NCBI GenBank assembly: GCA_963721065.1
Contig: CAVRHO010000005.1
Location: 124,001 to 188,000, forward strand
Length of the DNA stretch: 64,000 nucleotides
DNA from: CAWBLP01 sp963721065
GTDB taxonomy: Bacteria > Pseudomonadota > Alphaproteobacteria > Acetobacterales > Acetobacteraceae
Reading direction: 5' to 3'
Part shown: piece after piece, positions 63,320 to 64,000 of the stretch
How the letters are laid out: the number at the start of each line of letters is the position of its first letter
Numbering within the stretch: position 1 is the first letter of the stretch
Position numbers and translations under genes: made by a program
Notes under the pieces: generated by a model
Database searches by the model: none
What the model was told of the DNA's origin: nothing
What the model saw: only the letters and a program-made list of their open reading frames with translations

Positions 63320-63335
63320 TTCATCCTCCTCATTG

Positions 63336-63355
63336 CGCCGGGTGAAAACCCGACG
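63336..63355 (-). promoter_or_regulatory. 5' UTR hairpin before porin 2
   Basis: On the minus strand CGTCGGGT-TTTC-ACCCGGCG forms an 8-bp stem (one G-U pair) with a 4-nt loop, at the same distance from the AGGAGG ribosome site as the hairpin of porin 1. The stem bases differ while pairing is kept. Confidence 0.6.
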
Positions 63356-63678
63356 GACTGACATGCCCCGGTTGAAGTGACCCTCACCCGCCAGTCCGCC
63401 CGGCCGACGCAATCGGCAGCGCGAACGGCCGGCACCCGGACCCGCAGCAACCTATTGCCGCCGCCGTCACGCGCAAAGAATGATTGTGACCTGTTGCACG
63501 TACTGAAGAGACACCGTGACCAAAAAACCACATATTGGCAAGATACGGCAAATAAACGCGTACATACGACTACGGGCCGCCAGGATAGTTCACCCTGCCA
63601 GCCATTCTCATTTCTTAGTCAATATATTAGCGTCGCGCTCGAAAGCCGATCACTGCCCTCCTGTGGTTTGCGCGGTTC
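63356..63678. other. AT-richer promoter region upstream of porin 2
   Basis: The 323 bp between the porin 2 leader and the end of the LysR-type gene include a marked AT-rich part (about 63480-63640, with CATATTGGCAAGATACGG and AGTCAATATATTAGCG). It should carry the porin promoter on the minus strand. TTGACT near 63620 could be a -35 box, but I find no matching -10 at standard spacing. No coding frame was recognised. Confidence 0.45.
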
Positions 63679-64000
63679 TCATGCCGGGACCGCCATCGCC
63701 GGACGGCCGGCCTCTGCGTGAAACCAGGGCTCCGCCGCCGTCGGCACGTCGGATTCCGCGTCCAGCGCCTCGGCGCCTGACCACGCGCCGGTCTGCACAA
63801 GCCGGCGCATCACCCGCCGGATCACCGCCGCCGCATCCGTGACCGGCGCCCCGGCGGCCACCCAGGTCGCCACAGCGTGCGTGCACAGCAGCTCCGGTTG
63901 TTCCAGAGAGCGAAAGATCACACTGCCGCGCTGGAGTTCGTCCTGCACCGCGACCCGCGGCAGGACCGTGCAGCCCAGACCGTTGCGCAGCATCGCCTTC
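63679..64000 (-). CDS. LysR-type transcriptional regulator, C-terminal part
   Basis: The frame is open from the window edge to a stop at 63679. The visible part begins KAMLRNGLGCTVLPRVAVQDELQRGSVIFRSLEQPELLCTHAVATW, which fits the end of the LysR effector-binding domain (GLG-xxLP followed by a basic/polar strand), then a helix AAAVIRRVMRRLVQTG and a 35-residue tail. The DNA-binding part is outside the window. Regulated genes cannot be deduced. Confidence 0.75.
   Translation of the reverse strand, partial: KAMLRNGLGCTVLPRVAVQDELQRGSVIFRSLEQPELLCTHAVATWVAAGAPVTDAAAVIRRVMRRLVQTGAWSGAEALDAESDVPTAAEPWFHAEAGRPAMAVPA

Noticed and set aside
1..64000. tRNA or rRNA genes
   Set aside because: No cloverleaf or conserved rRNA stretches were recognised in the intergenic regions by eye; a covariance search would be decisive.

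Overview
The window is GC-rich, densely coded DNA of an alphaproteobacterium, most likely an Acetobacteraceae/Rhodospirillales member. The pointers are an alpha-type SspB, a DUF3576 lipoprotein, chromosomal-type ParA/ParB, two porins of a type I associate with Acetobacteraceae, and very high GC in third codon positions. No rRNA, tRNA, CRISPR array, insertion sequence or phage gene was recognised. Genus cannot be decided from the sequence alone.

Layout. 0-0.7 kb: truncated PAS sensor. 1.1-9 kb: acyl-CoA catabolic block (ketopantoate-reductase-like protein, type III CoA-transferase, two acyl-CoA dehydrogenases, acyl-CoA ligase, MaoC-like hydratase). 9.3-16.3 kb: minus-strand set (M28-like peptidase, ThDP enzyme, PRISE-like reductase, carboxymuconolactone-decarboxylase-like protein, SDR, 14-TM exporter). 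16.4-18.5 kb: small stress-type proteins (glycine/alanine-rich protein, DUF892 ferritin-like, KGG-repeat protein). 18.5-26.6 kb: surface-glycan type operon on the minus strand: two sugar epimerases, a B12-binding radical SAM enzyme, a GT4 and three CgeB-like glycosyltransferases. 26.8-37.9 kb: stress SDR, single-chain double ABC exporter, EAL phosphodiesterase, SspB, MFS pump, tgt-queF (queuosine), PhyH dioxygenase. 38.3-45.2 kb: flavin monooxygenase, acyl-CoA dehydrogenase, CoA-transferase, CapA-like and gamma-glutamyltransferase-like proteins. 46.7-51.7 kb: CDF metal exporter, then a cobalamin-type operon (binding protein, permease, ATPase, TonB, adenosyltransferase). 52.3-54.5 kb: glycine-rich PEP-CTERM protein and sulfotransferase. 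54.5-64 kb: tandem NicC-like monooxygenases, parAB, DUF3576 lipoprotein, two porins, truncated LysR regulator.

Two things cut across the window. First, at least nine conserved genes or gene segments are knocked out of frame by a single base (acyl-CoA ligase, CMD, two glycosyltransferases, ABC exporter, LLM monooxygenase, ParB, and porin 2 twice with compensating changes). Because ParB and a porin with self-correcting shifts are among them, I read these as mostly sequence/assembly indels and annotate whole genes across them. Second, a family of short palindromic repeats (REP/REPIN-like) is dispersed here. Three ~106-108 bp hairpin elements each lie between convergent genes, one composite lies between two same-strand genes, and one 90-bp copy sits in frame inside a glycosyltransferase gene.

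The best candidates for new biology are the epimerase/B12-radical-SAM/CgeB glycan operon, the in-gene palindromic element, and the covarying 5' UTR hairpin shared by the two porin genes.
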